A stretch of DNA of 37,802 nucleotides, from assembly GCA_040880405.1 (NCBI GenBank), contig JBBDIM010000064.1:1-37802 (forward strand), read 5' to 3'. Position 1 is the first letter of the stretch. The number at the start of each line of letters is the position of its first letter. Made by a program: the position numbers and the translations under genes. The notes beneath the pieces are model-generated. The model saw nothing but the letters and a program-made list of their open reading frames with translations. It was not told the DNA's origin and searched no databases. This stretch comes from JBBDIM01 sp040880405. Its GTDB lineage: Bacteria > Planctomycetota > Planctomycetia > Pirellulales > Pirellulaceae. Of the stretch, positions 16,221-24,900 are shown piece after piece.

Positions 16221-18743
16221 ATGACCCACGCCACACTCCGTTACGGTCGATTTTTAGGCGCGATGGGACTGCTGGCCTTGCTGGTTGGCAGCCTTCAAGC
16301 AGAGGTGCCGATCGTCTCCTTGGCCCAGTCGGGCGCGGCCCGTCTGCCGGTGGTTGTAGGACCGGAGGCCTCGGCCAAGACCCGAGAGTTTGCCGAGGAA
16401 CTCGCCGATTACCTGGGGCGGATCAGCGGCGGGACTTTTTCGGTGGAACAGGGAAATGGCAGCCGGGGAATCGTTCTAGGGACGTTGGCCGACTTCCCCG
16501 AAGCACCCGTTGGCGATGTGCAATTTGGAAGTGGACCGTTTGCCCGGGAAGAGTATCTGCTGCGGTCGACACCGGAGGGGCTGTATCTGCTGGGCGCGAC
16601 GGAGAGGGGGGTCTCTCACGCGGTGTGGGATCTGCTTCACCGGCTGGGACATCGGCAATTCTTTCCCGGCGAAACCTGGGAAGTGGTGCCGCAGAAGCAG
16701 GATTTGGAGATCGCCATTGATCACCACGGCAAGCCATCGTTCCATGCCCGGCGGATTTGGTACAACTGGGGTCTATGGGGTTATAACGAGCAGCCGTATC
16801 ACGCCTGGTGCCAGCGGAACCGGGCGGTCCAGGGGTTTGTCCTCAACAGCGGCCACGCTTACGAGGCGATCCTGGCCGCCAACCGGGAGGCCTTTGAAAG
16901 GCATCCGGAGTATCTGGCCCTCGTCGATGGCAAGCGCGCCAATTTCGGTGGCGATACCAAGTTCTGCATCTCCAACCCCGGCTTGCGGAAACTGGTGGTC
17001 GACGACGCCGTGCGCAGGGTGAAGGCCAACCCCGCGCTCGATAGCATCTCAATGGACCCCAGCGATGGCGGCAACTGGTGCGAGTGCGAAAAGTGCAAAG
17101 AGCTGGGGAGCGTCAGCACGCGCGTCGTGACCTTAGCCAATGAAGTGGCCGAGGCGATCAACCAGTTGGACCTGGGAGAAAAGTATGTCGGCATGTACGC
17201 CTACAACCGGCATTCGGCCCCTCCGGAAATCGACGTTCATCCCCGCGTCATCCCCAGCGCCACGACCGCCTTCATCGGCGAAGGCCTGACGTTTGACCAG
17301 GTGGTCGATGGCTGGCAGGCGAAGAAGGCCCAGATGGGGACCTACGATTACCTGAGCGTGGTCGATTGGGACTGGAACCTACCCCGCGGGGCAAAGGCCT
17401 CTCGGCCACGGGAGGTCGCGAAGTTCCTGCCCGCACTGCATGCCAAGGGGGTACGCTTTTACGACGCTGAATCGGGCGATTGCTGGGGGCCTTGTGGTCT
17501 GGGCTATTACGTCGCCGGCCGGGTGCTGTGGGATATCGAAGAGGCAGAGCGGGTGGAGGAGATCATCGACGACTTCCTCGAAAAGGCCTTTGGCCAAGCT
17601 GCCGAGCCGATGCGCGAGTTTTACCATCTGATCAATGAGGATCGCCAAAAAAGGCCCGCGTCAGACATCGTCGGCCGGATGTACCGTCAGCTCGACAAGG
17701 CCCGTCGCTCGACCGACGACCCCCAGGTGCTGGCCCGGTTGGATGACCTCACGCTCTATACCCGCTATGCCGAACTGTACTACGCCTTGGCGGCGGGGGA
17801 AGGCTCCAAAGAGGATGCTGTGCGGCACGCCTACCGGATGCGGAAGACGATGATGATCCACAGTTACGGGCTGTGGGCTCGGCTGCTGAGCCAACAAGCG
17901 GCCCTGACCGACGGCCACCCGCTCAAAAGCGAGGAGCCCTTTACCGCGGCGGAACTGGCCGGCATCCTTTCCGAGGGGATTGCCCACAACGAACCGGTCG
18001 AGTCGGGCATCACCAGCGTGGAGTTCAGCGACAAGCTGGTCCCCGCGTTCCAGCGGCTCAAGCTGGGCGAAAACAAGCTCGGCAGCTTGCCCGCCGCGCC
18101 GCAGGATCGGCAACGGTACGCCCTGTGGGTCGAGAACGAAGGGGACACGATCGACCTGCAAGTGACCGTGCAAAAAGTGTGGGCGATTCGGCCACCGCAG
18201 CTCCGGCTCTATTCACCGCGGGAGGTCTCGCTCGATCCGGTCGACACCTTTACCGATTACCAGGCGGACGGCCAAACGGTCGCGGTCTCGCTGAAAACCA
18301 AGCACGCGGGGCTGCACTGGTTGGAGGTAATCGATGGTGGTGATCACACCCGGATTGAGTGGCCGGAAGGGATGCCGGCGATGGTCCCGACGGCCCTCGA
18401 CTCCGCGGAGGCGAGTTCGCACTTTCGGGGCCAATGGAGCATGTATTTTTATGTTCCTCGCGGGACCAAAACGGTCGGCGGCTGGGCCGCTCGAGTCGCC
18501 AACTGGGCCCCCCGGATCTCCGGCAAGCTGCTCAACGCCGATGGCGAGGAGGTCCTCGACTTCGCCGAGCGGGAAGAGGGTTGGTTCAAAGTCCCGGTCC
18601 CGGCCGACCAAACGGGCCGACTCTGGAAGTTCGAGCAAAGCCAAGGCCAACGGCTATTGATGACGGTTCCCCCCTACTTAACGCACGACCCCCAGCGGCT
18701 GATGCTGCCGGAGGAAGTGGTCGCGGCGGATGAGTCGCCATGA
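16221..18743 (+). CDS. Secreted DUF4838 protein with GH-like N-terminal domain
   Basis: An exported protein of 840 residues. It has a signal peptide (1 to about 30), then a domain (about 35-150, LPVVVGPEASAKTREFAEEL... and GIVLGTL) like the domain preceding the catalytic barrel in alpha-glucuronidases and GH20 enzymes. DUF4838 follows (about 180-480), a predicted TIM-barrel-like region with the signature GGNWCECEKCKELG and SMDPSDGG. The C-terminal region (about 480-840) is helical, then beta-rich. DUF4838 is common in carbohydrate-degrading loci of Bacteroidetes and planctomycetes, so a glycoside hydrolase role on the same substrate as the upstream sulfatase is plausible but unproven. I chose the ATG at 16221 because it begins the signal peptide; the frame opens earlier at 16119. 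Confidence 0.87.
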   Translation: MTHATLRYGRFLGAMGLLALLVGSLQAEVPIVSLAQSGAARLPVVVGPEASAKTREFAEELADYLGRISGGTFSVEQGNGSRGIVLGTLADFPEAPVGDVQFGSGPFAREEYLLRSTPEGLYLLGATERGVSHAVWDLLHRLGHRQFFPGETWEVVPQKQDLEIAIDHHGKPSFHARRIWYNWGLWGYNEQPYHAWCQRNRAVQGFVLNSGHAYEAILAANREAFERHPEYLALVDGKRANFGGDTKFCISNPGLRKLVVDDAVRRVKANPALDSISMDPSDGGNWCECEKCKELGSVSTRVVTLANEVAEAINQLDLGEKYVGMYAYNRHSAPPEIDVHPRVIPSATTAFIGEGLTFDQVVDGWQAKKAQMGTYDYLSVVDWDWNLPRGAKASRPREVAKFLPALHAKGVRFYDAESGDCWGPCGLGYYVAGRVLWDIEEAERVEEIIDDFLEKAFGQAAEPMREFYHLINEDRQKRPASDIVGRMYRQLDKARRSTDDPQVLARLDDLTLYTRYAELYYALAAGEGSKEDAVRHAYRMRKTMMIHSYGLWARLLSQQAALTDGHPLKSEEPFTAAELAGILSEGIAHNEPVESGITSVEFSDKLVPAFQRLKLGENKLGSLPAAPQDRQRYALWVENEGDTIDLQVTVQKVWAIRPPQLRLYSPREVSLDPVDTFTDYQADGQTVAVSLKTKHAGLHWLEVIDGGDHTRIEWPEGMPAMVPTALDSAEASSHFRGQWSMYFYVPRGTKTVGGWAARVANWAPRISGKLLNADGEEVLDFAEREEGWFKVPVPADQTGRLWKFEQSQGQRLLMTVPPYLTHDPQRLMLPEEVVAADESP

Positions 18744-18832
18744 GTTTACGATTGCGGAGGACAGGAAACGTGCTTTTCCCGTCGTCCAAAATCGGCATTT
18801 ACGCGGAACGGCGTTTGCGGTGAAATTGGGGG

Positions 18833-18857
18833 CCGGGGCCAGTGTGCCCCGGTTTTT
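18833..18857 (+). terminator. Rho-independent terminator
   Basis: A perfect 7-bp stem CCGGGGC/GCCCCGG with a 6-nt loop is followed at once by TTTTT. It lies 90 bp after the DUF4838 gene and ends 25 bp before the next ATG, so it may stop the sulfatase/DUF4838 transcript or attenuate the next gene. Confidence 0.7.
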
Positions 18858-18881
18858 CCACGCCCGAGCGAGACGACACGG

Positions 18882-19178
18882 ATGCCCTTCCCGATCAAAA
18901 AGTACGCGATTCACATTATCTACGCCGGCGTGTTTCTGTTTGTGGCCGGTGTGCAGCTCCATGCGGTGGAGGCGTATCGAATGACCCCGCAATCCACGGA
19001 ACTGTTGTCACGGTGGTTCGGTCCCCCCGCCGACACCCCCAATGGCGCAATGCAGCAGTTTGTAGTGAAAAGCGGGGAGATCCGCAAAACCTTCACCCCT
19101 CCCGATTGGATCGCCTGGGCCTGCCTCTCGGCCGGCGCGGTGTTAACAGTGCATGGAGCCCTGCAGATGCGGAAGTAG
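18882..19178 (+). CDS. Small two-pass membrane protein
   Basis: A 98-residue protein with two membrane segments: YAIHIIYAGVFLFVAGVQLH (8-27) and WIAWACLSAGAVLTVHGAL (near the C-terminus). A loop of about 45 residues between them contains several Pro and a conserved-looking SRWFGPP. No family is recognised. A purine-rich stretch (GAGCGAGA) precedes the ATG. It lies between a terminator and a repeat, so it is probably monocistronic. Confidence 0.7.
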   Translation: MPFPIKKYAIHIIYAGVFLFVAGVQLHAVEAYRMTPQSTELLSRWFGPPADTPNGAMQQFVVKSGEIRKTFTPPDWIAWACLSAGAVLTVHGALQMRK

Positions 19179-19249
19179 GGAATGCTCTCGGCCCGGGCCT
19201 TTCCCACTATCACCCCGGCATGAAAGATCTTCATTGCCCCGGAGACGGA

Positions 19250-19397
19250 TTTAGCCACAGAGGTCACCGAGGACACAGAGTGGGAATGACGAATGCAAAA
19301 TGAAGAATGAAAATACAAAATGACTCGATCCCATTTTTCATTTTCCATCAATCATTTCCCTCTCCTCGGTGTGCTCTGTGACCTCTGTGGCTCAAAA
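19250..19397. repeat. Intergenic inverted repeat ('gccacagaggtcac' type)
   Basis: The left arm tttagccacagaggtcaccg plus a GAGGACACAGAG tail is matched in inverse at 19363-19397 (tctgtgacctctgtggct). Between them lie AT-rich words 'aatgcaaaatgaagaatgaaaat' and their inverse. The same words recur at 28.8-29.1 kb. No gene is seen in the 310 bp between the small membrane protein and the VIT gene. Confidence 0.8.
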
Positions 19398-19489
19398 GTG
19401 ACTCGGGTAATATCACCTGAGGGGCATCGATGTTTCAATAGGTTGGTTCATTCCTTGCCGCCAACATCCAACCTGCGCGAAACCAAACC

Positions 19490-20254
19490 ATGCCGACCCC
19501 CGAGATCCAAAAACTCAACGAGCAGCATACCGACGAGGCGATCGCCGCTCGGATTGCCGCCACCACGCAGCATGGGTTTGTGGGGGATTTTGTGCTCGGT
19601 GGGGTCGATGGGGCGATTACCACCTTCGCGATTGTCGCGGGAGTGGCCGGGGCGAATTATCCGGTGGGGGTGGCGTTGGTGTTGGGGGTCGCTAATGTGT
19701 TGGCCGATGGGTTCAGCATGGCGGTCAGCAACTACCTGAAGGTAAGGGCCGACAAACAGGTGCTGGAGCAGTACCGCCGGATGGAAGAGTTCCACATCAC
19801 GCACCTGCCGGATCGCGAACGGGAAGAGATCCGCCAGATCTTCGCCGCCAAGGGGTTCTCCGGCGAGTTGCTAGAGCAGGTGGTCGAGACGATTTGCGAC
19901 GATCAACAGCGATGGGTCGATACGATGCTGGTTGAGGAATGGGGCCTGCAAATCGCGCCCCCTTCCCCCTGGAAAGCGGGCCTGGTCACCTTTTGCGGCT
20001 TCCTACTGGCCGGGGCCGTCCCGCTGTTGCCCCTGCCGCTGATGTACTGGGGAGTCGACCGGGACGAGGTTTTTGCCTTGTGCGCGATCGTCACCATGGT
20101 GGCGTTCGCCCTGATTGGGGTGTTCCGCGGCAAAGTGGTGGGTCACTCCACTTTGGTCTCCGTGGTGGAAACCGTGGCGACCGGAGGTCTGGCGGCCGCG
20201 ATTGCGTATGGTGCGGGGGTGCTACTGGAGCGATTGGTGGGAGGCAGTGGGTAG
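19490..20254 (+). CDS. VIT1/CCC1-family Fe2+/Mn2+ transporter
   Basis: A membrane transporter of 254 residues related to vacuolar iron transporters, which exchange Fe2+ or Mn2+ for protons. The first membrane segment reads GFVGDFVLGGVDGAITTFAI (29-48), the family signature at the pore. TM2 with DGFSMAVSNYL follows. A cytoplasmic helical hairpin rich in Glu, His and Asp (about 85-150; EQYRRMEEFHITHLPDREREE, KGFSGELLEQV, MLVEEWGL) matches the metal-binding domain between TM2 and TM3. Three further membrane helices complete the five-helix layout. The protein is expected to remove or store iron or manganese. It stands alone with repeats on both sides. Confidence 0.9.
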   Translation: MPTPEIQKLNEQHTDEAIAARIAATTQHGFVGDFVLGGVDGAITTFAIVAGVAGANYPVGVALVLGVANVLADGFSMAVSNYLKVRADKQVLEQYRRMEEFHITHLPDREREEIRQIFAAKGFSGELLEQVVETICDDQQRWVDTMLVEEWGLQIAPPSPWKAGLVTFCGFLLAGAVPLLPLPLMYWGVDRDEVFALCAIVTMVAFALIGVFRGKVVGHSTLVSVVETVATGGLAAAIAYGAGVLLERLVGGSG

Positions 20255-20337
20255 GTTTGGGGGCATTCAAGATCCGCCGCCTGATTTCTTGGACCGCTGG
20301 CGATCACCGGCTTGTTTGGCGAACAAAGGTAAGAAGC

Positions 20338-20515
20338 CACGGATCGGCACGGATTTTCACGGATCAGGAAGAACCCGATTCAAAATAATATTGACGCCTT
20401 TGCCCATCCGGCATGGCAAAATCGGCTCACCGACCTATCCGCGAACATCCGCGTTAATCCGCGGCTTAACTCGATTTATTTTGGCCGCAGATTAACGCGG
20501 ATAAACGCGGATATT
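20338..20515. repeat. Cluster of 'cacggat / gcggat' inverted words
   Basis: The words gccacggatcggcacggatt and tcacggatcag are followed by 'tccgcgaacatccgcgttaatccgcgg' (about 20439-20465) and its inverse 'ccgcagattaacgcggataaacgcggat' (about 20483-20510). The last two can form a stem. No protein gene is supported between the VIT gene and the XRE regulator. 'TATATAACAT' at about 20538 could be an A/T-rich -10 region for the regulator. Confidence 0.7.
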
Positions 20516-20620
20516 TTCTTTCCTGGGATGCAATTCTGTTATATAACATTTAGAGGGCGGGGCGCATGGCCCAATCTGGCTTTTCTTGATGCCTTAGGCT
20601 CGGTTGCGGAGGAGTTCGCG

Positions 20621-21106
20621 ATGACAATCCCCAGCGATCCGCAGGCCGCGAAGCAGCATTACTTCCGCTTTGCCACGCAATTTCTGCGTGCTGCCCGGGA
20701 GTGCGACGCGGAGATTTTGGAAGTCGTCGCGCGAATGGGAGATATTCTGCTGGACGATCAAAGCTCGGACGAGGAGCGTCAGATGGCGGTCGATACCATA
20801 GAGGAGGCGTTGTTTCCTGGGATTGCGGCCGATGAGTCGGATGGGATGACGTTGTGGGAAAACTCCGAGGAGTCCCAGAGTGTTCTTCAGCGGATGGACG
20901 AGCAGGAGTCGCAATTCGCTAGCCAAGTCGTGGCGATCATGAAACGACTTGGAATGAATCAACAGCAACTTGCCGAGGCGATCGGAATCACCCAGCCCGC
21001 GGTTTCGCTGCTGCTAACGCGTCAGTGCCGACCGCAAAAACGGACTGTTCGCAAGGTCGCGCAGGCGCTGGGTGTCACAGAAGAAGAAATTTGGCCAACG
21101 GCTTGA
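20621..21106 (+). CDS. XRE-family helix-turn-helix regulator
   Basis: A 161-residue DNA-binding protein. Residues 1 to about 100 are helical and acidic (ARECDAEILEVVARMGDILL, DEERQMAVDTIEEALFPG) and may be a dimerisation or partner-binding part. The Cro/C1-type HTH lies at about 105-155 (MKRLGMNQQQLAEAIGITQP, AVSLLLTRQCRPQKRTVRKV, AQALGVTEEEIW). The ATG at 20621 has a strong GGAGGAG-like site just upstream. An earlier frame start at 20528 has none and adds a non-conserved-looking segment. HTH proteins of this size are often antitoxins, but no toxin gene is next to it. The target is unknown. Confidence 0.85.
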   Translation: MTIPSDPQAAKQHYFRFATQFLRAARECDAEILEVVARMGDILLDDQSSDEERQMAVDTIEEALFPGIAADESDGMTLWENSEESQSVLQRMDEQESQFASQVVAIMKRLGMNQQQLAEAIGITQPAVSLLLTRQCRPQKRTVRKVAQALGVTEEEIWPTA

Positions 21107-21286
21107 AATCGTCGAACACCCCACCCTCATCTTGTCCAGCTCCACCACCCGTCGCCATGCAATAATCGGCCTTCGCGCGGGCGAATGTACCGTAAGCGAA
21201 GCGGGCCTGTTATCCCCTCGTGGGATATGCCATTGAGAGCGCAATGTGAGCGGGCAGACTCACAGCCGCGCGGTGCGAGACTTTTC

Positions 21287-21305
21287 GGAACTTGTTTCCT
21301 ATAAT
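21287..21305 (+). promoter_or_regulatory. Possible ECF-type promoter upstream of the ECF sigma gene
   Basis: GGAACTT at 21287-21293 equals the -35 element favoured by many ECF sigma factors. A TATAAT lies at 21300-21305. The -10 for an ECF promoter would be near 21309-21314, where nothing typical stands out, so the site could be either an ECF -35 or a housekeeping -10. It lies about 150-170 nt before the sigma gene. Nothing else is seen in 21107-21457. Confidence 0.3.
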
Positions 21306-21457
21306 TGACTTAGGGGGTTTGGCTGCGGTCTTTCGGTGAATTTGCCAGCGGTTTAATCTTCCTTCCCTCGAAGCGCCGACAACCTACTCTTGTGTATCCC
21401 CCGCCGCGCCAAACCGAGTGGTTTGAGTACTTTTCTCCTTTTTGCCCGCTTTACTTC

Positions 21458-22045
21458 ATGAGTGAATCACTTCACCCGATCGGACAGAAGGTCGATCCGG
21501 CCCTCTTGGTGCAGACGCATCAAGTCGGCGTGTGGCGATACTTGCGGTCGCTCGGGTGTGATTCGCATGAGGCGGAGGATCTGACGCAAGAGACCTTCCT
21601 GAAGGTCCTGGAGAAGCCATTCCAGGAAATGGGGGAGGCGGCCGCGAGGTCGTACCTGCTAAGGGTCGCGAAGCATCAACTGATTGATCGTCGGCGACGG
21701 GAAGGCCGCTCGATCGCGGTTGAGAATATTGAGCAGGTCGAGGAGTTTTGGAATCGGCACGCGTCCAATCAACACGGAGCGCGTTCCGGCCAAGATAAAC
21801 AACGTGACTTAATCGATACACTTCGACATTGCCTGGAAGGGTTAACCGCCCGGGCCCAAACAGCGTTGCGGATGCGGTTTGAAGATCACTGCACGCGAGA
21901 GCAAATTGCAGAGGCCTTGGGGATTGGTCCTCACGGCGCGAAAAACCTGATGCAGCGAGCCAAACAACAACTTAAACAGTGCTTAGACGACAAACAGGGT
22001 CTGGACGATAAACAGGCCGAGGCGGATCGCCCCTCCTCCGATTAA
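21458..22045 (+). CDS. ECF-type RNA polymerase sigma factor
   Basis: A 195-residue ECF sigma factor. Region 2 is at about 18-85 (SHEAEDLTQETFLKVLEKPF, then ARSYLLRVAKHQLIDRRRR), with the DLTQETF signature that contacts the polymerase and the -10 element. Region 4 is at about 120-177 (LEGLTARAQTALRMRFEDHC, TREQIAEALGIGPHGAKNLM), an HTH that reads the -35. A lysine/aspartate-rich tail follows. I chose the ATG at 21458, just before region 2 helices; the frame opens at 21392. It is followed after 25 bp by a membrane DUF1549-DUF1553 gene, an arrangement typical of a sigma/anti-sigma pair. It would direct transcription in response to an envelope signal. Confidence 0.9.
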   Translation: MSESLHPIGQKVDPALLVQTHQVGVWRYLRSLGCDSHEAEDLTQETFLKVLEKPFQEMGEAAARSYLLRVAKHQLIDRRRREGRSIAVENIEQVEEFWNRHASNQHGARSGQDKQRDLIDTLRHCLEGLTARAQTALRMRFEDHCTREQIAEALGIGPHGAKNLMQRAKQQLKQCLDDKQGLDDKQAEADRPSSD

Positions 22046-22070
22046 CGGCGGGGCACCCAATATTTCAATC

Positions 22071-24281
22071 ATGAACCACGAAGATCCCATCATCGATCCT
22101 CTCCTGGAGGAACTGCTCGGGGGGCAATCCCCGCCGGATCTGACTGCGCGTGTCTTAACTCGTTTGAGTCAGCGAGAACTCACAAGCCCAGAACGCAACG
22201 GTGCCACCCAAAGCGGGTTGTCTCAAGCCGCCACACCAGCTTCCCAAGATGACAATCTTGCCGATGGTCGGGGGCTCTCTGACAGCCGCGTGATGGTGGC
22301 ACGGCGGCGGGTGCGTCGGGCTCGGCAGTGGCAAACGTACGCTTCGTTCGCCATCTCGTTGTCTCTGCTGGGGGTCTTGGTCGGGGCTGGCTGGCTACTG
22401 TGGCAGGCGGGTGACTGGAACGATGGCTCACTGGCCCAGGGTGATCGCTACGGCGATACCGCCGCCCAGGAGAAAAACAAACAAGGCCAGATCGAAAAGC
22501 ACGGCGGCCGTGACATTATCGATTCGTCCCGTGCGGCAAATGAGACGCTCGGCTCCTCGCGCGACAATCGGCTGCCGGGCGGGATGGGCGAAAATCCTCC
22601 TCGACGCGACAGCCAAGAGACCCAACCTGAAAAGCCTGGACTTGAAACGCGTGAAAACTCCGCGCCGCGGCATGTCACCCCGATTGAGCGCCCTAGTTTG
22701 GCCAAGTCGGATGCCGAGATCGTCGAGCGGGTCAATCGCGTGATCGCCGATGGTTGGAAAGCGGAAAACGTTCAGCCGGCTCAAGCCGCCACCGATAGCG
22801 AGTGGTGCCGTCGGACCTACCTGCAATTGCTCGGCCGAATCCCGACCGTGGACGAGGTGCAAAAGTTTGCCAGTCGCCGCAGTTTGGACAAGCGCGGCCA
22901 AGATAAGCGCGCGTGGCTGGTCGATCGGTTGATCCAATCGGAAACGTACCGCGAGGAATTCGCGTCCTATTGGAGTGCGCGGTGGGCCAATATTTTGGTC
23001 GGCCAGGCGGGCGGGATGTCGGCCGATAGCCCGATCGATCGCAAAAGCTTGGAAGGCTACCTGCACGAGGCGTTCGCGCAGAACCGCCCTTACGACAGCG
23101 TGGTCCGTGAGTTGCTGACCGCCAGCGGTTCGAATCGACCGGAGGCAGAGGACTTCAACCCCGCCACCAACTTCCTAGTTGCCACGCTCGATCAAGACGC
23201 CAAGCTGGCGACCGCCAAGGCGTGTCAAACCTTTTTGGGACAGCGGCTCCAATGTGTCGAGTGCCATACCCATCCGACCAACGGCTGGGAGCAGGATACT
23301 TTCTGGAGCATGAACGCCTTCTTCCGCCAAATCAAAACGGAGCGGAAGGGGGACAACGGTCCGATCCGGATCGTCAACCGAGATTTCCAAGGCTCGGCTG
23401 GTGATGGTGCCGATGAGGCGGAGGTTTACTTCGAACAGCAAAACGGCATTCTCAAGGTCGCTTATCCCCGGTTTGTCGATGGGACCGAGATCCCCCGCTC
23501 CGGTAAGTTGGCTCAGGTCGATCGACGCCAGGAACTGGCCCAGTTGGTGATCAATTCCGATCTGTTGCCCCAAGCGACCGTTAACCGGATGTGGCAACAT
23601 TTCCTGGGGGTTGGATTCACGACTCCGGTCGACGACATGGGCCCGCACAATCCCCCTTCGCACCCGGAGCTGCTAGCAACCTTGGCGGATGATTTCGCCG
23701 CCAGCGGGTTCGACATGCGGCGGCTGATGCGTTGGATCACCTTGAGCGATGCGTATGGGCTTTCCAGCAAAATCACCGACGGCAACTTGGCGGACGACCC
23801 CAGCCAGGGGCAACCGCTGTTCGCGCGGTACTACTCTCGGCAGATGGAAGCGGAACAGTTGTTCCACTCGCTCACGATGCTGGCTCAGGTTCGGTCGGCG
23901 AATGGCGGGATTATCGCGTCGGGGGATGATCGGCATCAGTGGCTCGGCCAGGTAACCCAGAAAATGGGGAACGACGAAGACACCGAAACCTCCACCCTGG
24001 ATGGCACCGTCTCTCAGACGCTATTGATGATGAATGGCCACCTGATGAACAATGCCACCGACCTCCATTCCGGCGTGCTAAAGGGGGTGATCGCCAGCAA
24101 GATGTCCCCTCGGGAAAAGGTGGAACACCTATTCATGGCATCCCTGTCGCGCAAACCGAATAAACGAGAATTAAAAGCAATCGATGAAATAATCCAAACT
24201 CGCCAGCACGAAATCAATAAAGCACTCCAAGACATTTGGTGGGCACTGCTCAACAGTAACGAATTCATCGTCGATCACTGA
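22071..24281 (+). CDS. Single-pass membrane protein with DUF1549 (PSCyt2) and DUF1553 (PSD1) domains
   Basis: A protein of 736 residues. Residues 1 to about 88 are cytoplasmic, with DPLLEELLGGQSPPDLTARV (10-29), a short motif recurrent at the N-terminus of planctomycete membrane proteins, then an Arg-rich stretch. One membrane helix follows (about 90-112). A polar linker (113-210) leads to a large periplasmic part: DUF1549 (about 212-410) with a CVECH haem-binding motif (395-399), then DUF1553 (about 485-725). The family is abundant in planctomycetes, often beside DUF1501 genes and linked to polysaccharide use, but has no proven activity. Being 25 bp downstream of an ECF sigma gene and crossing the membrane once, it may hold the sigma factor through its N-terminus. 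This is inference. Confidence 0.88.
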   Translation: MNHEDPIIDPLLEELLGGQSPPDLTARVLTRLSQRELTSPERNGATQSGLSQAATPASQDDNLADGRGLSDSRVMVARRRVRRARQWQTYASFAISLSLLGVLVGAGWLLWQAGDWNDGSLAQGDRYGDTAAQEKNKQGQIEKHGGRDIIDSSRAANETLGSSRDNRLPGGMGENPPRRDSQETQPEKPGLETRENSAPRHVTPIERPSLAKSDAEIVERVNRVIADGWKAENVQPAQAATDSEWCRRTYLQLLGRIPTVDEVQKFASRRSLDKRGQDKRAWLVDRLIQSETYREEFASYWSARWANILVGQAGGMSADSPIDRKSLEGYLHEAFAQNRPYDSVVRELLTASGSNRPEAEDFNPATNFLVATLDQDAKLATAKACQTFLGQRLQCVECHTHPTNGWEQDTFWSMNAFFRQIKTERKGDNGPIRIVNRDFQGSAGDGADEAEVYFEQQNGILKVAYPRFVDGTEIPRSGKLAQVDRRQELAQLVINSDLLPQATVNRMWQHFLGVGFTTPVDDMGPHNPPSHPELLATLADDFAASGFDMRRLMRWITLSDAYGLSSKITDGNLADDPSQGQPLFARYYSRQMEAEQLFHSLTMLAQVRSANGGIIASGDDRHQWLGQVTQKMGNDEDTETSTLDGTVSQTLLMMNGHLMNNATDLHSGVLKGVIASKMSPREKVEHLFMASLSRKPNKRELKAIDEIIQTRQHEINKALQDIWWALLNSNEFIVDH

Positions 24282-24900
24282 TCGATACGAACACGATTCC
24301 TCGAGCCACCGCAACACTGGGCCACTGCGGCACTGGTCGACCACTACTCCGAGCGTGGTCGGCACGAGGGGCAATCCAACGAAGCGCGACGGTCGGAAGA
24401 TTTCTGTAACCTTCATGGTCTCAGGGACTTTCGGCCGTGCTTCGTTTCTTGGACCCCCAGTTGTGTGACAAACCTCGCTGGCATCACGTGGCTGATTGAC
24501 GCACCGCATCCACCAAGCCGAGGTGGCGACCATCATCAACCCATCCGCCGGTTTTTATGGCGAATTCGGGACGGGGGACGATTGCCATGGGTATTGGCCG
24601 ATCAACGCAACGGATTGCGGGGCTCCGGGAATTATAGAAATCCGCCATATTGACCTTGTTTCCGGGTCGGCAATGGTCAACACTGACAGAAGCATCGAAA
24701 GGGCTCGTTGTAGGGAAAGAATCCTGACTTCGCCACTGGGAGCAGCCTCTCCCACCACGGCACGAAAGTGTGATACGGACATCACACCTTGCGGTAGTGC
24801 GGAATTAATCCGCCCGCTAAGTCGTCACATTTAGCCACCTACAACTCTTGTTTCGCAGAGACCGTCCTCCCTACGGGACTCTGAAAGGGATGCCACCGAA
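24282..24900. other. Long intergenic leader before the CsrA-receiver gene
   Basis: No protein gene is supported in 619 bp. An inverted repeat GTGTGAT-ACGGAC-ATCACAC (24768-24787) lies about 115 nt upstream of the next start and could be an operator. It resembles but does not match the CRP site, since its spacing is 2 nt too long. A weak purine-rich ribosome-binding site (GAAAGGGA) precedes the ATG. The long upstream region may hold the promoter and a regulated 5' leader. Confidence 0.35.

Noticed and set aside
19250..20515. Possible CRISPR array
   Set aside because: The repeated words are not evenly spaced, have no unique spacers of fixed length, and no cas genes are near.
24768..24787. CRP-type operator
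   Set aside because: The half-sites match but the spacer is 8 nt rather than 6, so only a generic palindrome is reported.
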